Assembly (NCBI RefSeq): GCF_965215815.1
Contig: NZ_CBDCEO010000013.1
Span: forward strand, 1,116,001 to 1,180,000
DNA length: 64,000 bases
Direction of reading: 5' to 3'
Source: Poriferisodalis sp965215815
GTDB lineage: Bacteria > Actinomycetota > Acidimicrobiia > Acidimicrobiales > Poriferisodalaceae
A program made the translations under genes and the position numbers. The notes under the pieces are model-generated. The model saw nothing but the letters and a program-made list of their open reading frames with translations, made no database searches and was not told where the DNA came from. The first letter of the stretch is position 1. Each line of letters begins with the position of its first letter. Positions 50,311-59,527 of this stretch are shown in pieces.

Positions 50311-50478
50311 ATTTTGTCGAGGCCAGCGCGAGGCATTCAGCCCGCCTCAACCACGCAAACGTTTGTGGTCACGGCAGCTAGTCCCTCGCCAGGTTGAGCC
50401 TGACCCTTCCCTGAAGCACGGATCGGGGGGCGTCGGTACGCTCCGAGACCTTTGGGCTGTCGGCGATTCAGGGGCGAT

Positions 50479-52935
50479 GTGCGGGGCGTACGAGTACTGG
50501 ATCTGAGTGACGGGCGGGCGGGTGCGTACTGCGCCCGGTTGCTGGCGATGGCCGGTGCCGACGTTGTTGTGGGCGAGCCGCCCGAGGGTTCGGCACTGCG
50601 GCGGATGGGTCTCGTCGCCGACCGGGACGGCAACGAGGTCTCGATCGCCTGGGAGTACTTGCGGGCGAACACGTCAAGCGTCATCGTCGACGCTGGCACT
50701 CCGCTCTCAGAGCTGACCGACGGCTTCGACGTCGTCGTGCTCGACGTCGAGGGAGAGCTGAGCGAGACCCAATCCGACATTGCTGCGACCCGAGAGGCGC
50801 ACCCTGAACTGGTGGTGACAGCCATCACTCCATACGGATTCACCGGGCCTAAATCGGCCTGGCGGGCCGGCCCACTGGAGCATTGGGCGCTCGGTGGACA
50901 CATGAGCCTGAACGGCGAGCCTGACCGGCATCCGCTGCCGGGCGGCGGGCCGTGGCTCACGCACCTGGTCGGCGCCACGGCCGCCATCGGCACTCAGGCT
51001 GCGCTAGTCAACGCCGCGACGGCCGACCGCGGCGACCTGGTGGAGATCTCCGCGCTGGAGGCCCTGGCGAACGCCCACCAGTGGAGCTTCAGCCTCTACA
51101 CGCACAACGGCGTCACCAAGCAGCGCTGGGGCAATCGCTTCGGCGAGCAGCATCACCCGCTCGCGCTCTATGAGTGCATCGACGGCTGGGTGTGCATTGC
51201 GGCGGTGTCCGCGCACCAGTGGGAAGGCCTCTGTGTGGCCATGGACCAGGTGGAGCTGCTGGCCCGCGATGACTTCTACGTGCCTGCCGTGCGCTTCGAC
51301 TACGCCGACGAGCTCGACGAGATCATCTGCGCCTGGGCTGCCACCAAGACCGTGACCGAAGCGGTGGCTGCGCTGCAGGACAACCAGGTTCCCTCTGGTC
51401 CGGTCGCCAGTCTCGACGACATGCTGGCCAGTCCGCAGCTCGCCGCACGCGACTTCTGGGTACCTCTTGGCACCAGTGCCGCCCCACACGCCGCTGCCGA
51501 GAATGCCCGGCTGCCCGGCCCGCCCGCCCGCATCAAGGGTGCGACGCCCGCGTTCTGCCGCGCCCCAGCACTTGGCGAGGGCGCCGAGGACCCGGCGTCG
51601 AGAGAACGAACCTGGCCCGAGGGCATCAAGCCCCTGGCAGGCGTTCGTGTCGTGGAGTTCGCCATCGCCTGGGCGGGGCCCCTCGTCGGCCGGTTGCTGG
51701 GTGATCTCGGCGCCGACGTCGTCAAGATCGAGCACCCCACCGCCCGAGGCCTCGCCATGCCGCCGGCAGAGATGATCGCCGCTGAGCGAGGTGATTGGGA
51801 ATGGGGACAGCTTCCCGGGCCGCTGTCGCGCAACGGCGTTTTCGCCAACAACGACCCGGGCGACGACTGGTTCAACCGGCTCGGCTATTGGAACAAGATG
51901 AACCGCTCCAAGCGCTGCCTCTGCCTCGATGCAAAGGCGCCCGGCGGGCGCGAGGTGCTGCGCCAGATAGTGGCGAACGCCGACATCGTGGTGAACAACT
52001 ACAGCCCCCGAGGCGTTCGATCGCTCGGGATCACGCCGGCCGAGTTGCGTGAGATGAATCCCGGCATCGTGACGCTGGACATGTCGGGGTTCGGCGCCAC
52101 GGGACCCGACGCCGAACGCATCAGCTGGGGTCCAGTGCTCGATGCCGCCTCGGGTCTGGCCTCCGCCACTGGTTACCCAGACTCGGGCCCCTACAAGCAG
52201 GGCATCGCCTTCCCCGATGTGGTCGGCGGCCTGCACGGCACGGTTATCGCTCTAGCTGCGTTGTGGCAGCACTGGCGCTGCGCCGAGTCGGTCGCGGTCG
52301 ACCTGTCCCAGCTCGAGACCGCCATAGCGGTTGCCGGCGACCAGTTCGGGGAGGCCTCGCTGCGCCCGCCCGAGTCTCCGCTGCCGTCGCGCCGCGGGGC
52401 GCGCTCACGCGACTCAGCCCCGTCGGGTGTGTACCGGTGCGCGGGCGAAGATGCCTGGCTGGCGCTGACGGTCACCGACGCCCGGGCCTGGACGGCACTG
52501 GCCGGAATCCTCTGCAGCGAGTTCGGCGACGAGTGCTGTTCGCCGCAATGGGCAGAATTTGCGGCCCGTCGAGCCGATCACGACGCCATCGATGCCATCA
52601 TCAATCGCTGGGCCGACGCCCGCGACAAGCACGAGGCCGCCGCCGAACTGCAGGCAGCCGGCATCGCAGCGTCAGCCGTGATGACGATCGCCGACATCGT
52701 CAACGACGACCACAGCACCGCCCGCGGCCTCATGGTTGACCTCGCCCGCCCCGGCGAGCGGCCGCAGCTGTTCCCCGGCCTGGCGTTCCGTTTCGACACC
52801 ACGCCTGCCGATGTCAGTCCACCGCCCAAGCTGGGCCAGCACAACGAGACGATCCTGACCGAACTCGACTTCACGCCTAGCGAGATCGCCGCCCTCTACG
52901 ACAGCAACACCATCGCCACCACTCCGCGCACCTAA
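50479..52935 (+). CDS. Tandem CaiB/BaiF family III CoA-transferase (two domains in one chain)
   Basis: 818 residues made of two family III CoA-transferase units: the first about 1-390 (RVLDLSDGRAGAYCARLLAMAGADVV, then GEQHHPLALYECIDGWVCI) and the second about 400-800 (VRVVEFAIAWAGPLVGRLLGDLGADVVKIE, VVNNYSPRGVRSLGI, LDMSGFGATGPD). The second has the catalytic-type Asp region in the usual place; the first is more divergent. The two could form an intramolecular pseudo-dimer, since family members work as interlocked dimers. GTG at 50479 begins the conserved first strand. The gene ends overlapping the convergent SDR gene by four bases. Confidence 0.88.
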   Translation: MRGVRVLDLSDGRAGAYCARLLAMAGADVVVGEPPEGSALRRMGLVADRDGNEVSIAWEYLRANTSSVIVDAGTPLSELTDGFDVVVLDVEGELSETQSDIAATREAHPELVVTAITPYGFTGPKSAWRAGPLEHWALGGHMSLNGEPDRHPLPGGGPWLTHLVGATAAIGTQAALVNAATADRGDLVEISALEALANAHQWSFSLYTHNGVTKQRWGNRFGEQHHPLALYECIDGWVCIAAVSAHQWEGLCVAMDQVELLARDDFYVPAVRFDYADELDEIICAWAATKTVTEAVAALQDNQVPSGPVASLDDMLASPQLAARDFWVPLGTSAAPHAAAENARLPGPPARIKGATPAFCRAPALGEGAEDPASRERTWPEGIKPLAGVRVVEFAIAWAGPLVGRLLGDLGADVVKIEHPTARGLAMPPAEMIAAERGDWEWGQLPGPLSRNGVFANNDPGDDWFNRLGYWNKMNRSKRCLCLDAKAPGGREVLRQIVANADIVVNNYSPRGVRSLGITPAELREMNPGIVTLDMSGFGATGPDAERISWGPVLDAASGLASATGYPDSGPYKQGIAFPDVVGGLHGTVIALAALWQHWRCAESVAVDLSQLETAIAVAGDQFGEASLRPPESPLPSRRGARSRDSAPSGVYRCAGEDAWLALTVTDARAWTALAGILCSEFGDECCSPQWAEFAARRADHDAIDAIINRWADARDKHEAAAELQAAGIAASAVMTIADIVNDDHSTARGLMVDLARPGERPQLFPGLAFRFDTTPADVSPPPKLGQHNETILTELDFTPSEIAALYDSNTIATTPRT

Positions 52936-53732
52936 GCCATCGTGAGGCCGCCGCTGACCGACAGCGTCTGGCCGGTGATGAACCCGGCCTCCTCGCTGCA
53001 CAGGTAGACGACAGCCGAAGCCACCTCGTGCGGCTGACCGATGCGCTTCATGGGCACGGCCCGGGCCATTGCGCCGATGATCTTGTCGCTCGTGTCGGTA
53101 GCCGAGGCGATTTCTGCCAACAGCGGCGTGTCCGTCGGCCCAGGGCACACCACGTTCGCGGTGATGCCACGCCGCGCCACCTCACGGGCAATGGTCTTCG
53201 TGAAGGCGATGACGCCGCCCTTGGCACCGGCATAGACGGCCTCGCCCGACGAACCCACCCGTCCGGCGTCGGATCCGATGTTCACGATCCGGCCAAAGCC
53301 TGCCTCGATCATGGCGGGCAGGCACCCATGCGTAGTCCGCAGCGGACCCTTGTAGTTGATCTCGATGATGCGGTCCCAGAACGCCTCGTCGGTCGTTCCG
53401 AACGGCTTCAGCTCGTCCCAGCCGGCGCAGTTCACGAGGACTTCGACCGGGCCGAGCTCATCGGCCACCGCCAGCAGTCCCTGGGCCACCGAATCAGAGT
53501 CAGCGACGTCCATCGCCACGGCAATTGCTCTGTTGGATTCGCCGCCGCCATGGCGGCCGGTGCTGCTCTCAGTGTTGATCGCCGCGGCTGTGTCGGTGGC
53601 CTCGGGCACTCGCAGGTCGGCTACGGCAACCCGTCGCCCGGCGCGGGCCAACCCCAGGCAGATCTCCCGCCCGATGCCCCGGCCACCGCCGGTCACCAAG
53701 GCCACCCGGTCCGCGTTGCCATCGTCAGTCAC
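52932..53732 (-). CDS. Short-chain dehydrogenase/reductase (FabG-like)
   Basis: 266 residues from GTG at 53732. Cofactor motif TGGGRGIGREI, NCAG near 96, the catalytic Ser and YAGAK (Tyr-x3-Lys) near 165, and PGPTDTPLL after, all standard SDR. Insertion of about 15 residues between the cofactor and NCAG parts is mildly unusual. Likely acts on a hydroxyacyl-CoA or similar intermediate with its neighbours, 38 bp downstream of an LLM gene on the same strand. Confidence 0.92.
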   Translation of the reverse strand: MTDDGNADRVALVTGGGRGIGREICLGLARAGRRVAVADLRVPEATDTAAAINTESSTGRHGGGESNRAIAVAMDVADSDSVAQGLLAVADELGPVEVLVNCAGWDELKPFGTTDEAFWDRIIEINYKGPLRTTHGCLPAMIEAGFGRIVNIGSDAGRVGSSGEAVYAGAKGGVIAFTKTIAREVARRGITANVVCPGPTDTPLLAEIASATDTSDKIIGAMARAVPMKRIGQPHEVASAVVYLCSEEAGFITGQTLSVSGGLTMA

Positions 53733-53770
53733 GTCATCTCCTGTCGCCAAACGCTGCGTTGAAGCTGCGT

Positions 53771-54799
53771 TCAGGAGCGTGTGGCCTGCGCCACCTCGCC
53801 CCACTTGTGAACCATGTCAGGGTTCTTGCGGATCTGCTCTTCGGCCAAGTACATGACCACCCGGGCCGCAGTGCCGCCGTACCGGTCTTTCAGCCGGTCA
53901 CCCATCTCGTCCCACGGTGCGACGACGGCGAAGTGCTCGAGCATGTCGTCGGTGATGACGTCGGCCATGCCGTTGATGTCGCCTGTGCGCATCAAGTCGC
54001 GCAGCTTCTCGGTGACGCCCTCGTACCCCAGATCGGTGAACTGGAACGAATAATTCGGCGTAGTGCCGTAGAAGGCGACCTGCGTCTTGGCACGCCGGAT
54101 CAGCGGTGCCAGCTCTTCGGGCGAGTCGCCGGGAGCCGCAAAGACCGGCACGATCAGGTCCAGCTCGGTGACATCGCGGCCGGCCCGCTCGGCGCCCTGG
54201 GCCACCTCGGGCAGCAGCCGCTCGCGGATGTAGTGCATCGTGTGCATCGGATGGACATGCACCCCGTCGGCCACTTCGCCCGCCACCCGGTTCATGATCG
54301 GCCCCACCGACGAGATATCGACCTTGACGTCGCCGTAGTCGTGCCTGCGTGGCATCCATTGCGCCGGCAGCAGGCTGAGGTTGAAGAATTCGCCCTCGTG
54401 GCTGAGCTTCTCGTCCCGCCGGAACGCCCGCAGGCACGCCTTCACTGCCAGCACGTAGTCGCGCATTCGTGCAGCTGGTCGATCAAACTCAGCCGAGTAA
54501 CGCCGGACCACGTGGCCCTTGACCTGGCTGCCGAGCCCCAGCCGGAAACGGCCACGGGTCTCGCCGGCGAGCTCCCAGGCGAGCTGGGCCGACACCATCG
54601 GGCTGCGTGGGAACGCAACCGCGATGCCGGTGGTGAAGGTCAGGCTGGGGGCTGCCATGGCGGCCGCGGCGAGCTGCATCCACGGCACCTGCCCGGTCTC
54701 GGTGTAGAGCATCCCCGAAAAACCGGCGCCCTCGACCGCTTGCGCCAGCTCGGCGGCCTCACCCCACGTTGAGGATCCCGTCATCAGGTCGAATTCCAC
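53771..54799 (-). CDS. LLM-class F420-dependent oxidoreductase (TIGR03617-like)
   Basis: 342 residues. Luciferase-like barrel with GFSGMLYTETGQVPWMQLAAAAMA near the N-terminus, FTTGIAVAFPRSPMVSAQLAWELA and GRFRLGLGSQVKGHVVRRY. This looks like the F420-dependent subgroup TIGR03617. It is just upstream of the SDR gene and divergent from the acyl-CoA ligase gene, so it probably belongs to the same CoA-ester pathway. Confidence 0.85.
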   Translation of the reverse strand: MEFDLMTGSSTWGEAAELAQAVEGAGFSGMLYTETGQVPWMQLAAAAMAAPSLTFTTGIAVAFPRSPMVSAQLAWELAGETRGRFRLGLGSQVKGHVVRRYSAEFDRPAARMRDYVLAVKACLRAFRRDEKLSHEGEFFNLSLLPAQWMPRRHDYGDVKVDISSVGPIMNRVAGEVADGVHVHPMHTMHYIRERLLPEVAQGAERAGRDVTELDLIVPVFAAPGDSPEELAPLIRRAKTQVAFYGTTPNYSFQFTDLGYEGVTEKLRDLMRTGDINGMADVITDDMLEHFAVVAPWDEMGDRLKDRYGGTAARVVMYLAEEQIRKNPDMVHKWGEVAQATRS

Positions 54800-54961
54800 G
54801 GCGGCACCACTCCTTCGGGCTGCAGGTGGCTCGCCCCACCAGTGCCCACGAACGCACGAACCCGCTCAACGTAGCCCCACCACCGCTTCCCGTCCGCAGT
54901 GACTCATCGGGACGGCCCACCGGCTGGGCGTGCCACGGGAACATTGACCTACGCTGCGGCG

Positions 54962-56593
54962 ATGGCTGAGGGTGCGAAATACGACTGGTTGCTGCTGGGT
55001 GACGCCGTCGACCGTGCGGCTCGCATGTGGGGGGACCGCCCGGCGGTGGTCTTCGGTTCGCAGCGCTGGGACTACACCGACTTCGCCGCCGAGGTGGACC
55101 GGGTGGCCAAGGGGCTCATAGCGCTGGGCGCGCAGCGAGGCGACCATGTGGCCGTCTGGATGACCAATCTGCCCGAGTGGCTGTGGCTCCAGTACGCGAT
55201 CCCCAAAGTGGGGTGCTGCATCGTGCCGCTGAACACTCGCTACCGCACCGACGACGTCGCCTACACGGTGGCCCAGTCCGAAAGCCGGTTCATGATCTCG
55301 ATCGACCGGTCAGGGCCGATCGACTTCCGCGAGATGCTGTGCGAGGCCTACCCCGGCATCGTTGAGGCAGGGCATCTGGAGCGCCTCGTGTTCACCGGCG
55401 AACCTCGCGATGACAGCCTTGGGGACACTCCGAGCTGGGGCGACCTGCTGGCCGCCGGCGAGAGCGTTTCCGACGCCGAGCTGGCCGAACGGGCCGCCAG
55501 CGTGACCGTCGCCGACCGCATGATGCTGGCGTACACCTCGGGCACGACGGGGCACCCCAAGGGCGTCGTGCACACCCACCGCCCCCTGCGCAACAGCCGA
55601 GAGCGCGCCATGTTGCTGGGCCACACCGCCAACGACATTCACATGAGCTACCTGCCGCTGTTCCACCTGTTCGGATTCGGCGAGGTGTCGATCCAAGCGG
55701 TGCTGTCCGGCGGTTGCCAAGTGCTGTTCGACATCTTCGACCCTGCAGCGATCCTGGCCGAAGTCGAGTCACGCGGCGGCACGGTTATGCACGGATTCGA
55801 CTCGCACTGGGGCGACCTGCTTCGGGCTCAGGAAGAGCACCCCCGCGACGTGTCCAGCTTGCGGATGGGAACGCTGGCTGCGGGCATGGAGTCGTCCACC
55901 CCCGTAGCCCGACGCGCACAAGAGGTGTTCTGCCCGACGGTTTCGGGCTGGGGCATGAGCGAGTCCTGGGCGTTCGTGAGCTGCAGCCATCCGACCCACA
56001 GCGTCGAGCAGCGCACCGAGGCCTCCGGCTACCCGATGGACGGCATCGAGTACCAGATCCGCGACCCCGAGACCGGCCACCAATGCCCGCCCGACGTTCC
56101 CGGGGCGCTGTTCGTCCGGGGCTACACGGTGATGGAGGAGTACTGGCGCCGCCCCGAAGCCACCGCCGAAGTGCTCGACGACGACGGCTGGCTCGACACC
56201 GGCGACATCGCCCGGATGCGGCCCGACGGCCACGCGGTCTTCATCGGCCGCCACAAGGACATGCTGAAAGTGGGCGGCGAGAACGTCTCGCCCGCCGAGG
56301 TGGAGGGCTACTTGCTTGACGTCGAGGGCGTCGAACAGATCGCCGTCGTCGGCTACCCCGATCCCCGCCTCGTCGAGGTCCCGGTCGCCTTCGTGCAACG
56401 CACCGCCACAGCCCCCAACGACCTCACTGAAGATGCCCTCCTGGAGCGCTGCCGCGGCCGCATAGCGAGTTTCAAAATCCCCCGCCGAGTGATCTTCGTG
56501 GACGAGATGCCCACCACACCCTCAGGCAAGATCCGAAAAGTAGAGCTCCGCGACTGGGCGCTGCGAGACCTAGGCGACCCCGCCCACGCCTAA
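54962..56593 (+). CDS. Acyl-CoA synthetase (AMP-forming)
   Basis: 543 residues from the ATG at 54962. The ANL-family core motifs are YTSGTTGHPKGVVHTH (A3) near 180, GWGMSES (A5 region) near 325, DTGDIARMRPDG (A8) near 412, GRHKDMLKVGGENVSPAEVE and the C-terminal catalytic Lys in PTTPSGKIRKVEL (A10). It activates a carboxylic acid to its CoA ester; the ending does not fix the chain length. It is divergent from the LLM gene and convergent (4-bp overlap) with the acyl-CoA dehydrogenase gene. Confidence 0.93.
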   Translation: MAEGAKYDWLLLGDAVDRAARMWGDRPAVVFGSQRWDYTDFAAEVDRVAKGLIALGAQRGDHVAVWMTNLPEWLWLQYAIPKVGCCIVPLNTRYRTDDVAYTVAQSESRFMISIDRSGPIDFREMLCEAYPGIVEAGHLERLVFTGEPRDDSLGDTPSWGDLLAAGESVSDAELAERAASVTVADRMMLAYTSGTTGHPKGVVHTHRPLRNSRERAMLLGHTANDIHMSYLPLFHLFGFGEVSIQAVLSGGCQVLFDIFDPAAILAEVESRGGTVMHGFDSHWGDLLRAQEEHPRDVSSLRMGTLAAGMESSTPVARRAQEVFCPTVSGWGMSESWAFVSCSHPTHSVEQRTEASGYPMDGIEYQIRDPETGHQCPPDVPGALFVRGYTVMEEYWRRPEATAEVLDDDGWLDTGDIARMRPDGHAVFIGRHKDMLKVGGENVSPAEVEGYLLDVEGVEQIAVVGYPDPRLVEVPVAFVQRTATAPNDLTEDALLERCRGRIASFKIPRRVIFVDEMPTTPSGKIRKVELRDWALRDLGDPAHA

Positions 56594-57945
56594 GACCCGC
56601 TCCCCGGGCGGCTGGGGCCAGAGAACGCCATTGCGGGCTGGCGCGGGCCGTCCAACGTGTGGTCGACAGCCAGACCCATGGACCGCTCGCTCTCGCGGTT
56701 CTTGACCTCTGTCCGTGCCACGACGTGGTGATGCACCTCGTCGGGACCGTCAGCAAGCCTCAACGTGCGCTGCGCGTGCCACATGTCGGCCAGCGGGAAC
56801 CATTGCGAGACGCCGGCAGCGCCGTGCATCTGGATGGCCTCGTTGATGATGTCGCAGCACTTCTCGGGCACCATCGCCTTGACGGCGCTGACCCAGACGC
56901 GAGCCTCTGCGTTGCCGAGCGTGTCCATGGCCTTCGCGGCACGAAGCACCATCAGCCGCATTGCCTCGACCTCGATGCGTGAGCGCGACACGATCTCCAT
57001 GTTCTTGCCCAGGTTGATGAGCTTCTTGCCGAAGCCCTCACGGGACAAGCCCCGGTCCACCATCATCTCGATGGCCTTCTCGGCGGCACCGATGGAGCGC
57101 ATGCAGTGGTGGATGCGACCCGGGCCAAGACGTAGCTGGCTGATCTCGAAACCCCGGCCCTCGCCGAGCAGGATGTTGTCCTTGGGCACGCGCACGTCCT
57201 CGAAGGTGATGTGCATGTGTCCGTGCGGTGCGTCGTCAGACCCGAAGACGTGCATCGGGCCCAGGATGTTCACGCCCGGTGCGTCGATCGGCACGAGGAT
57301 CTGCGACTGCTGCTTGTAGGTGTCCGCGTCGGGGTTGGTGCGGACCATGGTGATCATGATCTTGCAGCGCGGGTCGCCCGCCCCCGAGATGTAGAACTTC
57401 TCGCCGTTGATGAGCCACTCTTCGCCGTCGAGCACAGCATTGGTCTGCACCTGCTTGGCGTCCGAACTCATCACGGCGGGCTCGGTCATCGCGTATGCCG
57501 AGCGAATCTTGCCCTCGAGCAACGGTTCAAGCCACTGCTGCTTCTGCTCGGCGGTGCCGACTCGTTCCAGCACTTCCATGTTGCCGGTGTCAGGCGCGGA
57601 GCAGTTCAGGCACTCCGAGGCCAGCCGGTTCTTGCCGAGCTCGTTGGCGATGTAGGCGTAGTCGAGGTTGCTGAGGCCTTGGCCGGTCTCGGCGTCGGGC
57701 AGGAAGAAGTTCCACAGGCCCTGCTCGCGTGCCTTGGTCTTGGCGACTTCTAGCAGTTCAAGTTGACCGGCCCCCCAGCTCCAGCGCTCGGGCCGGTTCT
57801 CGCCGAGGCGATGGAACTCTTCGGTGATGGGGTCGACCTCTTCGCGGATGAACGTCTTCACGGCCTCGTACAGCGGCTCGACCGATGTCGACATCCGCAG
57901 GTCGAAATCGTCCATGCTCGCTGACTTCAATGCTCCGCCAACCAC
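56590..57945 (-). CDS. Acyl-CoA dehydrogenase family protein
   Basis: 451 residues. GTG at 57945 is chosen because AAGGGGAG lies six bases upstream; the next ATG (57915) lacks a close site. Landmarks are YAMTEPAVMSSDAKQVQT near 130, INGEKFYISGAGDPRC near 160, LRLGPGRIHHCMRS near 250 and MHGAAGVSQWFPLADMWHAQRTLRLADGPDEVH near 390 (cited as a region), which is the ACAD10/11-like subgroup. The catalytic Glu region is replaced by ADGPDEVH, as in that subgroup. Oxidises an acyl-CoA with FAD. Confidence 0.92.
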   Translation of the reverse strand: MVGGALKSASMDDFDLRMSTSVEPLYEAVKTFIREEVDPITEEFHRLGENRPERWSWGAGQLELLEVAKTKAREQGLWNFFLPDAETGQGLSNLDYAYIANELGKNRLASECLNCSAPDTGNMEVLERVGTAEQKQQWLEPLLEGKIRSAYAMTEPAVMSSDAKQVQTNAVLDGEEWLINGEKFYISGAGDPRCKIMITMVRTNPDADTYKQQSQILVPIDAPGVNILGPMHVFGSDDAPHGHMHITFEDVRVPKDNILLGEGRGFEISQLRLGPGRIHHCMRSIGAAEKAIEMMVDRGLSREGFGKKLINLGKNMEIVSRSRIEVEAMRLMVLRAAKAMDTLGNAEARVWVSAVKAMVPEKCCDIINEAIQMHGAAGVSQWFPLADMWHAQRTLRLADGPDEVHHHVVARTEVKNRESERSMGLAVDHTLDGPRQPAMAFSGPSRPGSGS

Positions 57946-58080
57946 AGCAGCTCCCCTTGTGTGTTTGCCAGCTGCGTGCCTGCTTCTGGCGCAAAGAACC
58001 CTAGCGAGATCGGATGTTCGGCACCGGATCGACGTCCCTATCCCCGACCCGTCGCGGGAGCGCCGGTACCTTGAAAACCC

Positions 58081-58479
58081 ATGTTGCAGTGTGTTCGAGG
58101 GATGTGCACCGAGACGGCCACCGCGGGGCTGGGCTACGAGGTGCCCCAGACAAGGGCGTGGCTCTACGACCTCGATGCCGCCACGATCGCTGGCACATCT
58201 CGCCAGCGCGACATCATCGTCCCGCTGTGCCGAGCCCATGCGGACCGGATCAAAGTTCCGGTCGGTTGGGAGTTCGTGGATCGTCGGGCGCCCGAGCCCG
58301 AACCCGTCATGGAGCGATCCAGTCCGAGCGCAAGAGCCCCCCAGAGTGCTGCCGCCTCACCGCTCTTCGAGCCCCGGTCACGCCCCGAACCGGCTGAAAT
58401 GACCGAGCCCGAGCCGGAGTCCGAGCTGGCCCCGGCATCACTGCTCGAACGAGCCTTCCGAGCCGCCCCCACCCGCTAG
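58081..58479 (+). CDS. DUF3499 family protein
   Basis: 132 residues. The first 70 match the actinobacterial DUF3499 pattern: CVRGMCTETATAGLGYEV with two Cys, then LYDLDAA, IVPLCRAHADRIKVPVGWEF (Cys and His that could bind zinc). The C-terminal half is Pro/Glu/Ser-rich. Found near cell-division or housekeeping genes across Actinomycetota; function not known. Confidence 0.8.
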   Translation: MLQCVRGMCTETATAGLGYEVPQTRAWLYDLDAATIAGTSRQRDIIVPLCRAHADRIKVPVGWEFVDRRAPEPEPVMERSSPSARAPQSAAASPLFEPRSRPEPAEMTEPEPESELAPASLLERAFRAAPTR

Positions 58480-58736
58480 AGCAGGCTCGCGCCTCGCGCT
58501 GCGGTGAGCACAAGCCGGCCATGGTGATTCAGAGTTGCCCGGTAGCGCACCCCTTCGGAGTCGACCAGCACCAGTTCGTTGCCTTCGCTGGCAACCTGCA
58601 GCTCGATGCCGAGTTCCGCGGACAGCTCAGCCCGGCTGGCCTCCAAAGCAGCACGCATGGCGCTGCGGCGCTGCGCCTCGTAGAGGTCCATGTCGTACTC
58701 GACAAAGTCCCCGGGCTCAGTCCCACTCGGCCGCAT
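58476..58736 (-). CDS. Small hypothetical protein
   Basis: 86 residues from the ATG at 58736 (MRPSGTEPGDFVEYDMDL); a longer form to 58814 would overlap the divergent neighbour. The protein has a helix (YEAQRRSAMRAALEASRAEL) and a C-terminal strand region (VRYRATLNHHGRLVL). No family recognised. Its 3' end overlaps the DUF3499 gene by 4 bp. Confidence 0.55.
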   Translation of the reverse strand: MRPSGTEPGDFVEYDMDLYEAQRRSAMRAALEASRAELSAELGIELQVASEGNELVLVDSEGVRYRATLNHHGRLVLTAARGASLL

Positions 58737-58773
58737 AGGGACACTTTCGCATAAGCGCCAGTAGCTTGGCAGC

Positions 58774-59031
58774 GTGAGCCTGTGGCTGGCTGTTCCGCTG
58801 TCGCTGGTGTTCATCTACATCGTGTACCGGCTTGGCCTGCGGATGATGGCGACGTTCTCACGGCCGATCCCGCCGCCGCCCCCGCCGGGGGAGCTGCGCC
58901 GTGTGCGGCTCACCTTCCGGTGCAGTCTGTGCGGCACCGAGATGCGCATGACTCGCGCCCCGGTGCAGAACCCGGATCCGCCTCGCTGCTGCAGCGAGGA
59001 CATGGATCTCATTGCCAACGCGGACGAGTAG
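58774..59031 (+). CDS. Small membrane protein with a C-terminal zinc-ribbon-like motif
   Basis: 85 residues from a GTG. One TM helix (LAVPLSLVFIYIVYRLGL), a Pro-rich hinge, then RCSLCGTEM and PRCCSEDM, two CxxC/CC pairs that could bind zinc. Hypothetical; likely attached to the cytoplasmic membrane with the zinc-binding part on one face. Confidence 0.6.
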   Translation: MSLWLAVPLSLVFIYIVYRLGLRMMATFSRPIPPPPPPGELRRVRLTFRCSLCGTEMRMTRAPVQNPDPPRCCSEDMDLIANADE

Positions 59032-59196
59032 CGCCCCAGTTCACAGGTTTTCCACAAATTGGGGAAAGTCACATCGATGTAGTTCACCTTTTTGCGACAT
59101 TTGCATGACTGCTACGAATGCGAGCTGTCGTGAACGACAACTGCCGCAAATGAAATCAGCGTCTCGCGGCCTCGGGACGGGCCGGCGAACCGCCGA
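59032..59196. other. Intergenic spacer with an AT-richer stretch and small palindrome
   Basis: 165 bases downstream of both converging genes. It contains TTTTCCACA (near 59048, one base from a DnaA box) and a short palindrome TGTCGT-GA-ACGACA. No gene seen. Confidence 0.4.
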
Positions 59197-59463
59197 TCAG
59201 CGCCAGCGTGTCGCGAGCAGGATGCCCACCAAGACGATGCCAAGGCCAACAGCGATCCACGCGCTGTCGGGACTGCCGGGCAACCAGCTCATGTAGTTCG
59301 CCACGATCACCGCTGTGCCGGACCCGAGCAGCGCCACGATCAGCCAGCCAAACCACGAGCCGCTCGGTTCGCCATGGCTGCTTGCGCTGAGCTGCTGGGC
59401 GGGCGCGCTGGGAGGTCGCGTGCCCTTGGGAGTAATGCGGCTGGTCTTGCGGGGCCGTGCCAT
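59197..59463 (-). CDS. crgA: Cell division protein CrgA
   Basis: 88 residues. Basic, Ser/Pro-rich N-terminus, then two TM helices (WFGWLIVALLGSGTAVIVANY and AWIAVGLGIVLVGILLATRW) joined by a short loop, ending in TRWR; this is the CrgA layout. CrgA helps assemble the divisome in Actinomycetota by binding FtsZ, FtsI and others. It lies 64 bp from the stop of pknB on the same strand, the same neighbourhood as in mycobacteria (crgA near pknB). Confidence 0.85.
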   Translation of the reverse strand: MARPRKTSRITPKGTRPPSAPAQQLSASSHGEPSGSWFGWLIVALLGSGTAVIVANYMSWLPGSPDSAWIAVGLGIVLVGILLATRWR

Positions 59464-59527
59464 GGCCGATCAACCTAGTGGTCTGTCGGTGAATTGTCGG
59501 GCGATCCGCAGCACTGCCAGGCCCAGC

